Source of the DNA: Candidatus Nanopelagicales bacterium
GTDB lineage: Bacteria > Actinomycetota > Actinomycetes > S36-B12
Assembly: GCA_018402075.1 (NCBI GenBank)
Contig: JAGYJP010000003.1
Coordinates: 186,001 to 250,000, forward strand
Direction: 5' to 3'
Length of the DNA: 64,000 nucleotides
Part shown: positions 24,331 through 32,561 of the stretch, one piece after another
How positions within the stretch are numbered: position 1 is the stretch's first letter
Layout of the letters: every line of letters begins with the position of its first letter
Program-made: the position numbers and the translations under genes
Notes under the pieces: generated by a model
Database searches by the model: none
The model's input: the letters and a program-made list of their open reading frames with translations, nothing else
What the model was told of the DNA's origin: nothing

Positions 24331-25439
24331 GTATTACCGTTCGCCAAATCAGCCCAGAGACTCACACGGAGTTTGTGAACTCCACTAGCGCACATGTTTC
24401 CTTCCTGCAGCTACCGCAATGGGGTGCGGTGAAAGTTGGATGGAGACCTGAATCAATTGGATTCTTCAAGGAATCCTCCCTCGTGGGAGTTGCCTTAGTT
24501 CTTTACCGACCAATTCCCAAACTCCCGCAACGATCATTGGCGTACATTCCCGAAGGACCCGTACTGGCTGATTCACAGATGGAAGTCAGTGAATGGACAT
24601 CAGCTTTGATTTCTCACGTGAAATCCCGTGGCGCATTCCAGATCAAAATGGGTCCAACTACTCCCTTGGCCCAGTGGAATGCAGAGACAATTAAGGCAGC
24701 GATTGCACAGCAAAGTTCATCGCTCGTGCTAAGTGACCTCACTCCTGATCACACTTACCCTGATGCCCAAGAACTTATTAACTCACTGGAAAAAAATGGT
24801 TGGACCCAGGAAAGGACGGCTGGCGCTGGCTTTGGAGATGTTCAACCTCGTTTCGTTTTCCAATTACCACTGAGTGGGAAAAGTGATGACGAAATATTTG
24901 CTGGCTTCAATCAACTCTGGCGACGAAATATTCGAAAGTCACAGAAGGCACGGGTGCGTGTTCGGATTGGCGATCGATCTGAGCTTCGCGATTTCCATGA
25001 AGTTTATGTAGAAACTGCTAAGCGCGATGGCTTTACGCCACGTGGTTTGGTGTATTTCGAACGCATGTGGGATGCACTAGGAACTCACCTCTCACTACAC
25101 ATTGCCGAGTATCAAGATCATGTGGCAGCGGCAACCATCATGATCACGGTTGGACCACATGCTTGGTACTCCTACGGTGCCAGCACCACCGCAGATCGTG
25201 ACGTTCGCCCCTCTAATGCATTGCAATGGCACATGATTACCACTGCAAAGAGCAAAGGATGCACAACGTACGACCTGCGCGGAATTTCTCATACTCTTGA
25301 CCCGAATAACCACCTTTTCGGTTTATTAACATTCAAATTGGGTACCGGTGGGTTTGCCCAAGAATACGTGGGTGAGTGGGATTTCGATATTCGCAGATTG
25401 TGGGCGCGCGCTTTTCGGTTCTACCAGTCACGCTCATAA
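24327..25439 (+). CDS. femX: FemX/FemAB-type peptidyltransferase (tRNA-dependent aminoacyl transfer to lipid II)
   Basis: 370 residues with two GNAT-like halves. The first has VSFLQLPQWGAVKVGWRPES and RSLAYIPEGPVL. The second has GFNQLWRRNIRKSQKARVRV, RDGFTPRGLVYFERMWDAL, HAWYSYGAST and LQWHMITTAKSKGCTTYDLRG, all typical of the FemABX family. These enzymes add amino acids from aminoacyl-tRNA to the peptidoglycan stem peptide. It overlaps xthA by 4 bp and precedes a racemase-like gene, with ponA a few kb further on. The amino acid used is not readable. Confidence 0.9.
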   Translation: MSITVRQISPETHTEFVNSTSAHVSFLQLPQWGAVKVGWRPESIGFFKESSLVGVALVLYRPIPKLPQRSLAYIPEGPVLADSQMEVSEWTSALISHVKSRGAFQIKMGPTTPLAQWNAETIKAAIAQQSSSLVLSDLTPDHTYPDAQELINSLEKNGWTQERTAGAGFGDVQPRFVFQLPLSGKSDDEIFAGFNQLWRRNIRKSQKARVRVRIGDRSELRDFHEVYVETAKRDGFTPRGLVYFERMWDALGTHLSLHIAEYQDHVAAATIMITVGPHAWYSYGASTTADRDVRPSNALQWHMITTAKSKGCTTYDLRGISHTLDPNNHLFGLLTFKLGTGGFAQEYVGEWDFDIRRLWARAFRFYQSRS

Positions 25440-25504
25440 CTCTGTAAAGTGTCGAATCAGTAAGAGCAACGGGTTGGTAAGCGTCTACAAACAAGGGGAA
25501 TCGA

Positions 25505-26638
25505 GTGTCATTTACTCTTCGGATTGATTCCGAGAAGTGGCATAACCACTTACACGCTGTCTACCAGGAAATTGCGGTGGCCAGTGGGACGCCACCTGTC
25601 CCCGTCATTAAGGGTAATGGTTATGGTCTCGGCCAAGCTCTTCTCGCTGCTGAGGCCATGAATCTTGGTGCCGACACGATTGCAGTGGGTACCGTATTCG
25701 AGATTGAGTCAATCACCTCGGTGACCGAAGGCGACATTATTGTTCTAGAACCATTTGACCATCGGGACACAAGTGCGGCAACACAGTGGTGGGACATTAG
25801 CCAGAAGTATTTTTCCGGTCGCATTATTCGAACAATTGCTACGCCCGAAGCATTGCATCAGCTCCTCGATGGTCCCGGTGAAGTGAGAATCATTCTTGAA
25901 GCCCGATCCACCATGTCCCGATTTGGTTTTAGTGAAGATGAACTGCTCGGAGCGTTGAAGAACGAAAAGGTTCGCCATGCCATGGCCACCGGTCGCATTT
26001 TTGTTGAAGGTCTTTCCATTCACCTTCCTCTGGAAAAAACAGGCCCCGATGCTCATGCACATGAAGTAATGCGGTGGGCAGGACTGTGGCAATCAGAGAC
26101 AGCGGTGTGGGAAGGTCACTCTCCTCCCGCTCCAATGGTGTGGGTTTCCCATTGCACCGATGCTGAACTTGCTCTGGTGCGCGACAGTTTGCGGGAAGTA
26201 TCTGTGCGCATGCGTGTGGGCACCCGTTTGTGGTTGGGTGACCGAAGTGTTTTGCATGCACAAGCAACCGTGCTGGCTGTTCATCCACTGTCTGAGGGAA
26301 TGAAAGTCGGGTATCGACAACGCACGGGGCCCAAAGACTCAAGTGTCGTGATTCTCTCTGGTGGGACCGCTCACGGGATTGGCCTCACTGCGCCATCACC
26401 CTCCACGTCAATTCGTCAGCGGATTGTGTCGCTCGGCACCGGTGCACTTGATGCAACCGGCCGGGCACTTTCACCGTTTAGCATTGGCGGCAAGCAAAGG
26501 TGGTTTGTGGAGCCACCTCACCAACATGTGTCCATGGTGTGGTTACCAAATTCGACCCCACTACCTCGTGTGGGCGATCACGTTCCTACCGAGGTTCGCT
26601 TTACCACTTCCCGATTTGATTCCATTGATTTCGTCTGA
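25505..26638 (+). CDS. Alanine-racemase-like PLP-barrel protein with altered catalytic motif
   Basis: 377 residues. The PLP lysine is in VPVIKGNGYGLG (Lys36), matching the alanine racemase vvKadAYGhG site; MSRFGFSEDEL matches the MxRxGf barrel motif. The second catalytic site differs: where alanine racemase has GYADG with the catalytic Tyr, this protein has SGGTAHGIG, and the later MDQ motif reads MVW. It may bind PLP without classical racemase activity or act on another amino acid. The GTG start at 25505 follows AAGGGGAA. The 3' end overlaps the opposing glycosyltransferase gene by 61 bp. Confidence 0.75.
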   Translation: MSFTLRIDSEKWHNHLHAVYQEIAVASGTPPVPVIKGNGYGLGQALLAAEAMNLGADTIAVGTVFEIESITSVTEGDIIVLEPFDHRDTSAATQWWDISQKYFSGRIIRTIATPEALHQLLDGPGEVRIILEARSTMSRFGFSEDELLGALKNEKVRHAMATGRIFVEGLSIHLPLEKTGPDAHAHEVMRWAGLWQSETAVWEGHSPPAPMVWVSHCTDAELALVRDSLREVSVRMRVGTRLWLGDRSVLHAQATVLAVHPLSEGMKVGYRQRTGPKDSSVVILSGGTAHGIGLTAPSPSTSIRQRIVSLGTGALDATGRALSPFSIGGKQRWFVEPPHQHVSMVWLPNSTPLPRVGDHVPTEVRFTTSRFDSIDFV

Positions 26639-27861
26639 ATATCTCGAATAACCATGGCAGCGAAGTATGCGGTCGCCGCTACGTGAATAAAAACTGCGGT
26701 GGCATACCACTGCGATGTAAGCGTTTTGGAATCCTCAATCCCGTAGCCGGCAAGGAACCACCAAATTCCACCGAAATACACCAGCTCCCCCACCTGCCAA
26801 ATCAGAAAGTCACGCCAGTTGGGCCGAGCAAGAACAGCAAGTGGAATGAGCCAGAGTACGTATTGGGGCGAGTAGACCTTGTTGGTGACCACGAAGGCTG
26901 CGAGTACCAGGAAAAGTACCTGATAAATGGTGGGTGTGTGCTGTGTTTTGTATACGAATAGAGCAATGGCAATCAGCAGGGCAATAAATAATGCACTTGC
27001 GCCAATATTGAGGACTGACTCCGGGATTGTGGGTATTCCATATTGATTTATCGCGTACCAGATAGAACCAAAGTCGATTGCTCTGTCTACATTGAATTGA
27101 TAAAAGTGAAACCAGCCTTGGAAATTTGCGATAGCAAATGGAATGTTGACGGCCAAGAAGGTGATAATGCTGACAACGATCATGTGCAGGGTCGGCCGCC
27201 ACGCTTTTGTTCTTAGTGCCAAAATGACAAAACCGATGAGCAAAATGATGGGATAGAACTTGGCGGCAATTGCCAATCCAAAGAAGACACCGGTAAGGGT
27301 GATTTGATTGCGGGACCACGCCAAGAGCGCCAAGGAAACCAAAGCAACAGGAATGAGGTCCCAGTTGATTGTTGCACCCAAGACAACCGTGGGCGCAAAT
27401 ACGATCATGGATGCTCGCCAAGGACTGCCCTTGAATGTGAGCGCAGTTGCGACAACCGTGACGGCAAATGGGATAAATAGCAGGATGACATTGATGTCAA
27501 AGAATGCCCGAAATCCATCCGGGTAGAAACTCGTCACTATTCCGGTCAGCCCAGCCGCGATGTACATGAACAAGCCGGTGAGTACCGGGTACTCCAAATA
27601 CGCACCATTGGAACCCGCTTGTACATACGGAAAAATTCCTTCAGCGAATCCCCGCTCGGCATAGAGCGCGGGAATATCGGAGTAACACAGGTGCATGTAG
27701 CGCATGGGGTCTTGCCAGCCATTGACCACGCAACTGTAATCCAAGAAATAGCCCAAGGAATATGTGAAAGCGGCAAGAAAAATCAGGGCTTGTAAGGGCG
27801 GAAGAATGGTGTAACCGCGACCGGATAAGACTCCCATGGGGCCGCCGAGTCGCTCACTCAC
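26578..27861 (-). CDS. GT87-type integral membrane glycosyltransferase (DUF2029)
   Basis: 427 residues with about ten membrane helices. The first external loop contains RYMHLCYSDIPALYAERGF and YLEYPVLTGLFMYI, a pattern typical of polyprenyl-phosphate-mannose-dependent transferases (GT87/DUF2029) of Actinobacteria. A related gene sits next to ponA in mycobacteria. It probably adds mannose or another sugar to an envelope glycolipid or glycan. GTG 27861 and ATG 27837 are possible starts. Same strand as ponA and 38 bp after it. Confidence 0.82.
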   Translation of the reverse strand: MSERLGGPMGVLSGRGYTILPPLQALIFLAAFTYSLGYFLDYSCVVNGWQDPMRYMHLCYSDIPALYAERGFAEGIFPYVQAGSNGAYLEYPVLTGLFMYIAAGLTGIVTSFYPDGFRAFFDINVILLFIPFAVTVVATALTFKGSPWRASMIVFAPTVVLGATINWDLIPVALVSLALLAWSRNQITLTGVFFGLAIAAKFYPIILLIGFVILALRTKAWRPTLHMIVVSIITFLAVNIPFAIANFQGWFHFYQFNVDRAIDFGSIWYAINQYGIPTIPESVLNIGASALFIALLIAIALFVYKTQHTPTIYQVLFLVLAAFVVTNKVYSPQYVLWLIPLAVLARPNWRDFLIWQVGELVYFGGIWWFLAGYGIEDSKTLTSQWYATAVFIHVAATAYFAAMVIRDIQTKSMESNREVVKRTSVGT

Positions 27862-27899
27862 TGCAGCATCATGCCCTAGGCCGCAGGATGTAGCAGGAA

Positions 27900-30077
27900 T
27901 TAGTCCGGTCTACCTTCATCGACGGTGGGATCCTCTAATTCCGCTACCGGCTCAGGACCGAACTCGTCCACGGGTTCCACCGGTACCGCAGGATCCTCTT
28001 CTCCTCCCTCAAATGGGTCGGGTCCCGACCCCATGCTTTCTTCAGGGCCGAACTCATTAATGACATCGGGAATCGGACAGCCATAGGGAATGTCTTCGAG
28101 GTTAGATTCAATAAAGTCGGGGCATTCAATGGGAACCAATGCATCCGCGGGCGGTGGAACAAACTCGACAACCGGTTCATTCTTGAGGGTATCGCGCATA
28201 AACGCTGTCCAGATCGCAGCCGGGAATGAGCCACCTGTCACAGTTTGCAACCCGCCAGTACCCGACATGGAAATCGGCATTCCAGCGGAATCTTCTTTGG
28301 CCATCAAAACTGCAGCGGAAAGCTGGGGCGTGTAACCGGCAAACCAGGCACTTTTGTTGTCATCTGTTGTTCCCGTTTTAGCCCCCGCGGGACGATCCAA
28401 TAACAGGGCTGCTTTTCCTGTTCCAGAGGTAACCACTCGCTCTAATGCGTAATTCACTGAGTTGGCAACATCTGGACTGAACTCTGAAATTAACTGGGGT
28501 TTAAATTCAAATAAAAGTCCGTCATTTGATCCAATCACTCGGGAAATGAAGGTTGTTTGAGCACGCACACCTTCATTAGCGAATGTGGCGTATGCATGTG
28601 CAACGTTCAGTGCTGACGGTGATGCTGTACCAAGAACGAATGTGAGGTCGAGTGCGTCTAAGTTCATGCCGGGTGTATCCGCAGGAATCCCCGCCTTCAT
28701 AGCAGCTTCAGCAACACTCCCCACACCAATGTCAGCCTCCATTTCGACATAGGCAGAGTTGATGCTCAACTCCGTGGCTTGGAGCAGTGACACGGTGCCA
28801 TAGGAATTATTTCCATAATTATTAAATGTGTAGCCGTTAACCGTTGATGGTGAGTTTCCACTCCACAAAGAGTTCAGGGGTAGACCTTGTTGGAGTCCAG
28901 CAGCTAACGCAAATGTTTTGAATGTGGATCCCGCTTGGGCAAATTGTCGGGTTGCGTTGTTGATCTGGTCATCAATAAAGTTTTTTCCACCGTACATGGC
29001 AACCACTTCACCTGTTTGTGGCCGCACGGCAGCGAGTCCAATTCGCAAACCTTCTGTTCCTGTTGTTGGGCCGTTTTCGCGAACGGCGCGTTGCGCTGCG
29101 CGTTGCGCCCTGCGTTCGAAACTGGAGTACACCTTGAGGCCGCCGCGCTGAATTTCTTCTTGATCAAATCCTTGGGCCAGCAATTGCTGCTCAACCGCGG
29201 TCAGTAGGTAACCAACCTGTCCACCCAATCGATCCTTTTGACGGAACTCAATAATGTCGGGGAAGCGGGCCGATTCGGCTTGATCTGGCGTAATTGCTCC
29301 CATATCGCGCATGGAGTCAATGACATAGGCCCAGCGAGCTTTCAGTGAGTCAATATTTTCATCGGCTGACAACACCGATGGAGACTTAATCACCGATGCA
29401 AGGACGGCAGCCTGCTCAAAGTTCAGCTCGCTAACGGGTACCCCGAAGTATGTAATTGATGCCGCTTCAATGCCATTTGCATTGCGACCAAAATAGATTG
29501 TGTTGAGGTAATCCTCAAGAATCTGTTCTTTGGAAATAATTGTTTCCAATTTGAAGGCCAGAAGGGCTTCACGGATTTTTCGATCCCATGTTCTATCTTG
29601 TGTGAGATAAGCGATCTTTGCGTATTGTTGGGTAATGGTTGACCCGCCCTGAGTGTTTCCTCCTGTTACGTTATTAAACGCAGCGCGTGCAATTCCAATC
29701 GGCGAGATACCCCCGTGGTTATAGAAGTCGCGATCCTCAGCGGCGAGTACCGCCATCTGAACATCGAGGGGAACTTGATCTAGAGGAACACTGCGCCGGG
29801 TTGATTCACCGAGCCTGCCCACTTCATTCTTTCCATCTGCGTAGTAAACAACCGTTGCTTCGCTGGTAGCGAGTTCATTCGGACTTGGCACCTCGGTGCG
29901 CACCAAGATGACGGCCAATATGGCTGTGCCGATAGCAGCAACCAGGATCACAAACCACAGCAACCGTCGAAACCAGGTTCGGCGCCAAAGGCGAGGTTTC
30001 TCGTGGGTCACGCGCTTCTTGCCCGCACCTCGCGATGCAGGTTTTCGTGATGAAGCCTTGGTGCGTGGGGTGCTCAC
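27900..30077 (-). CDS. ponA: Class A penicillin-binding protein (bifunctional)
   Basis: 725 residues. A basic cytoplasmic tail and one membrane anchor (about 38-60) precede the GT51 transglycosylase domain (about 90-260) with AAEDRDFYNHGG (catalytic Glu114), GGSTITQQYAK and YLNTIYFGRNANG. The transpeptidase domain (about 340-620) has QAGSTFKTFA (Ser384 of SxxK), SIN (438-440) and AGAKTGTTDD (KTG 567-569). The C-terminal 100 residues are Pro/Glu/Asp-rich and low in complexity. GTG start at 30077. It polymerises and cross-links peptidoglycan. Confidence 0.95.
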   Translation of the reverse strand: MSTPRTKASSRKPASRGAGKKRVTHEKPRLWRRTWFRRLLWFVILVAAIGTAILAVILVRTEVPSPNELATSEATVVYYADGKNEVGRLGESTRRSVPLDQVPLDVQMAVLAAEDRDFYNHGGISPIGIARAAFNNVTGGNTQGGSTITQQYAKIAYLTQDRTWDRKIREALLAFKLETIISKEQILEDYLNTIYFGRNANGIEAASITYFGVPVSELNFEQAAVLASVIKSPSVLSADENIDSLKARWAYVIDSMRDMGAITPDQAESARFPDIIEFRQKDRLGGQVGYLLTAVEQQLLAQGFDQEEIQRGGLKVYSSFERRAQRAAQRAVRENGPTTGTEGLRIGLAAVRPQTGEVVAMYGGKNFIDDQINNATRQFAQAGSTFKTFALAAGLQQGLPLNSLWSGNSPSTVNGYTFNNYGNNSYGTVSLLQATELSINSAYVEMEADIGVGSVAEAAMKAGIPADTPGMNLDALDLTFVLGTASPSALNVAHAYATFANEGVRAQTTFISRVIGSNDGLLFEFKPQLISEFSPDVANSVNYALERVVTSGTGKAALLLDRPAGAKTGTTDDNKSAWFAGYTPQLSAAVLMAKEDSAGMPISMSGTGGLQTVTGGSFPAAIWTAFMRDTLKNEPVVEFVPPPADALVPIECPDFIESNLEDIPYGCPIPDVINEFGPEESMGSGPDPFEGGEEDPAVPVEPVDEFGPEPVAELEDPTVDEGRPD

Positions 30078-30136
30078 AGGTGTCCAATCGGGGAAGGGGG
30101 CGAGCTTTTTTGCTTGAGCAAACGGTGTGCGGGTCT

Positions 30137-30178
30137 AGTCCAATTGGTTGCCAGTCCAATTGGTTGCCAGTCCAATTG
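30137..30178. repeat. 16-bp tandem repeat in the ponA leader
   Basis: AGTCCAATTGGTTGCC occurs twice in tandem (30137-30152, 30153-30168) and a third time for its first ten bases (30169-30178). Each unit contains the palindrome CCAATTGG or part of it. It lies 60-100 bp upstream of the ponA start and just after the DUF5318 stop. Confidence 0.7.
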
Positions 30179-30182
30179 ATAC

Positions 30183-30713
30183 CTAGTTCACCAGATCATC
30201 TGCATGAATGGACGGCACGGCACGCCGCGGAGTTCCATCGCCGAGAGAGAATGCTTTGATCAGATAGTTCCAGCCGCAGTCCGCGCAGACTTCGACCTGG
30301 TAGACCCGAAATTCCCCAAATGAGCGACACATCGGGGCCAATTCATCCGACTTTCGGATGCGGCCAGCGTAGGGGCCCAGTTCATCTCCATATATATAGT
30401 GCAATTCCTTGAGGGAATCATGACTGCAAGCAGGACATGGCCGGGTGACCGATTCCCCATGAAAGTTAGCCGCCTTGAGTAAATACGGGTCCGGATCGCA
30501 GAAATCACTGCTCAGCATGCCACCTTTGTGAAAGCGCCTAATATCGGCGGCTCGCTGCAGAGCATAATCGACCACGGATCGTGGGGCAGTGGGGTCAGAA
30601 ACGGGCTCTGGGGGAGAAAGTGGCCCTTTACGGGTCGATTTTGTGGCTGATCGTGAGGTGGACTCCCCTCGAGCAATACGCCCACGTACGGCGGGACGTC
30701 GCATCTGGGCCAT
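30183..30713 (-). CDS. DUF5318-family protein (zinc-ribbon-like)
   Basis: 176 residues. A basic, Ser/Pro-rich N-terminal 45 residues may be disordered. The conserved part has SVVDYALQRAADIRRFHKGG, DFCDPDPYLLKAANFHGE and two CxxC pairs (RPCPACSHDSL and VEVCADCGWNYL), suggesting one zinc ribbon. Actinobacterial DUF5318 genes are regularly found next to ponA; here it lies immediately upstream on the same strand. The molecular role is unknown. Confidence 0.8.
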   Translation of the reverse strand: MAQMRRPAVRGRIARGESTSRSATKSTRKGPLSPPEPVSDPTAPRSVVDYALQRAADIRRFHKGGMLSSDFCDPDPYLLKAANFHGESVTRPCPACSHDSLKELHYIYGDELGPYAGRIRKSDELAPMCRSFGEFRVYQVEVCADCGWNYLIKAFSLGDGTPRRAVPSIHADDLVN

Positions 30714-30790
30714 GCGAGAAGTTTAACCCTGATTGATCCGCCGTGCTTCCGCCAAATTCACATCCCAAATACAGGGTAATTGTGCGCTAG

Positions 30791-30809
30791 ATATATCGAT
30801 TCGATATAT
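30791..30809. promoter_or_regulatory. Perfect 19-bp palindrome, likely PadR operator
   Basis: ATATATCGATTCGATATAT has two 9-bp arms around one base, ending 9 bp before the padR ATG at 30818. The sequence TATATT at 30805-30810 could be the -10 element of a leaderless padR transcript, so bound PadR would shut its own promoter. Confidence 0.65.
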
Positions 30810-30817
30810 TGACCTCT

Positions 30818-31414
30818 ATGTCCAGTCGCCGTGATGTTCTCAGTTTCGCCATTCTTGGCGTGCTCAGCGATGGCGAGCAACACGGTTATGAACTTCGTAA
30901 ACGACTGACAACCGTGTTGGGGCCCTTCCGGGCACTTTCCTATGGCTCCCTGTATCCCGCACTCAAGCGCATGAACGCTTCCGGGCTCATTGAAGAAGCC
31001 TCGGTGACACCCGCAATTGATTCCACGGCCCCCGCGCTCACCGGACGTCGAGCACGCGTCGTTTATGCAATCACCGCAGAGGGCAAAGAAGTTTTCACAG
31101 AGTGGGCGAACCGCCCCGGACCAGAAGCATGGGAGGACGAGGGCTTTGCCGCCCACCTGGCATTTTTCTCCGCCACCGAAGCACGCACCCGTCTTCGTAT
31201 TCTTGAAGGCCGGCGTTCCCGCCTGGAAGAACGGGTGGATTCACTGCGCGACTCCTTAACGCGCGGTCGCGAGAAAGTCGATGCATACACATTGCAGTTA
31301 CAACAACACGGACTCGAGGGGGCCGAGCGCGAAGTTCGCTGGCTCACCGAACTAATTGACCAAGAAGTAACTAGTACACCACCACACAGCACAGCAACAA
31401 CCAATGAGAGGTAA
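30818..31414 (+). CDS. PadR-family transcriptional regulator
   Basis: 198 residues from ATG 30818; the TTG at 30809 lies inside the operator. The winged-helix domain (about 1-95) reads VLSFAILGVLSDGEQHGYEL and ALSYGSLYPALKRMNASGLI. The C-terminal part (about 110-190) is helical, like the PadR/Vir dimerisation domain. It sits immediately before the inositol-phosphate synthase gene, as in mycobacteria, and probably controls itself and that gene through the palindrome upstream. Confidence 0.92.
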   Translation: MSSRRDVLSFAILGVLSDGEQHGYELRKRLTTVLGPFRALSYGSLYPALKRMNASGLIEEASVTPAIDSTAPALTGRRARVVYAITAEGKEVFTEWANRPGPEAWEDEGFAAHLAFFSATEARTRLRILEGRRSRLEERVDSLRDSLTRGREKVDAYTLQLQQHGLEGAEREVRWLTELIDQEVTSTPPHSTATTNER

Positions 31415-31417
31415 CAC

Positions 31418-32512
31418 ATGAGTGCACAATCCGGCGGAGAAATCCGTGTAGCAATTGTTGGCGTTGGTAACTGCGCGGCATCTTTGGTTCAGGGTGTTGA
31501 GTATTACAAGAACGCCAAAGAAAATGAGTTTGTCCCCGGACTCATGCACGTCAAGTTTGGTCCGTATCACGTCAACAATGTCAAGTTTGTTGTTGCATTT
31601 GATGTTGACTCCAAGAAGGTCGGACTCGACCTTGCTGATGCCATTGGTGCATCTGAGAACAACACGATCAAGTTGTGCGATGTCCCATCAGCAGGTGTCA
31701 AGGTGGAGCGTGGTCGCACACTCGATGGCCTTGGTAAGTACTACCGCGAAACAATCACCGAGTCCGATGCCCCTGAATCTGATGTGGTGCAAATCCTCAA
31801 GGACAACAAGGTCGATGTAGTGGTGTGCTACCTCCCTGTTGGCTCAGAAGATGCCGCAAAGTTCTATGCACAATGTGCAATTGATGCTGGCTGCGGATTT
31901 GTCAATGCACTTCCAGTGTTCATTGCTGGTACACCTGAATGGGCCAAGAAGTTTGAGGACGCAGGTCTCCCAATCGTTGGCGACGACATCAAGAGCCAGG
32001 TTGGAGCCACAATCACTCACCGCGTGTTGGCAAAGCTCTTTGAAGACCGCGGCGTGATTGTTGATCGCACCTATCAACTCAATGTTGGTGGCAACATGGA
32101 CTTCAAAAATATGTTGGAACGTGACCGCCTTGAATCCAAGAAGATCTCCAAGACTCAGTCGGTGACTTCCCAACTCTCCCATGACCTTGGTGCAGACAAT
32201 GTGCACATCGGCCCATCTGATTACGTGGCATGGCTCGATGATCGCAAGTGGGCTTTTGTTCGGCTTGAAGGCAGGGCGTTCGGCGACGTTCCACTAAGCC
32301 TTGAGTACAAACTGGAAGTGTGGGACTCTCCCAACAGTGCCGGTGTCATCATCGATGCCGTTCGTGCAGCAAAGATCGCCATGGACCGTGGAATAGGTGG
32401 CCCGATTCTTTCGGCATCCAGCTACTTCATGAAGTCACCACCTGTTCAATACAACGACTCTGAAGCCCGCCAAGCGGTAGAAGATTTCATTGCAGGGACC
32501 ATCGACAGCTAG
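31418..32512 (+). CDS. ino1: myo-Inositol-3-phosphate synthase
   Basis: 364 residues, the actinobacterial length. The Rossmann motif is [40 protein letters not shown] and SATITHRV-type segments ([17 protein letters not shown]) form the catalytic site. It converts glucose 6-phosphate to inositol phosphate, feeding phosphatidylinositol and mycothiol, which fits the mycothiol-type enzyme at 4.4 kb. The ribosome site GAGAGG is 7 nt before ATG 31418. It follows padR by 3 bp. Confidence 0.97.
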   Translation: MSAQSGGEIRVAIVGVGNCAASLVQGVEYYKNAKENEFVPGLMHVKFGPYHVNNVKFVVAFDVDSKKVGLDLADAIGASENNTIKLCDVPSAGVKVERGRTLDGLGKYYRETITESDAPESDVVQILKDNKVDVVVCYLPVGSEDAAKFYAQCAIDAGCGFVNALPVFIAGTPEWAKKFEDAGLPIVGDDIKSQVGATITHRVLAKLFEDRGVIVDRTYQLNVGGNMDFKNMLERDRLESKKISKTQSVTSQLSHDLGADNVHIGPSDYVAWLDDRKWAFVRLEGRAFGDVPLSLEYKLEVWDSPNSAGVIIDAVRAAKIAMDRGIGGPILSASSYFMKSPPVQYNDSEARQAVEDFIAGTIDS

Positions 32513-32521
32513 TAACTTCTG

Positions 32522-32561
32522 AATGGGTAGCGTCTCCCTTGTGGAGGCGCTACCCATTTTT
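32522..32561 (+). terminator. Intrinsic terminator covering the start of the MFS gene
   Basis: A 16-bp stem (AATGGGTAGCGTCTCC with GGAGGCGCTACCCATT, one G-U pair) has a 5-nt loop and a run of five T (32557-32561). It starts 10 bp after the ino1 stop. The annotated ATG of the following MFS gene (32523) is inside the left arm. Confidence 0.82.
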
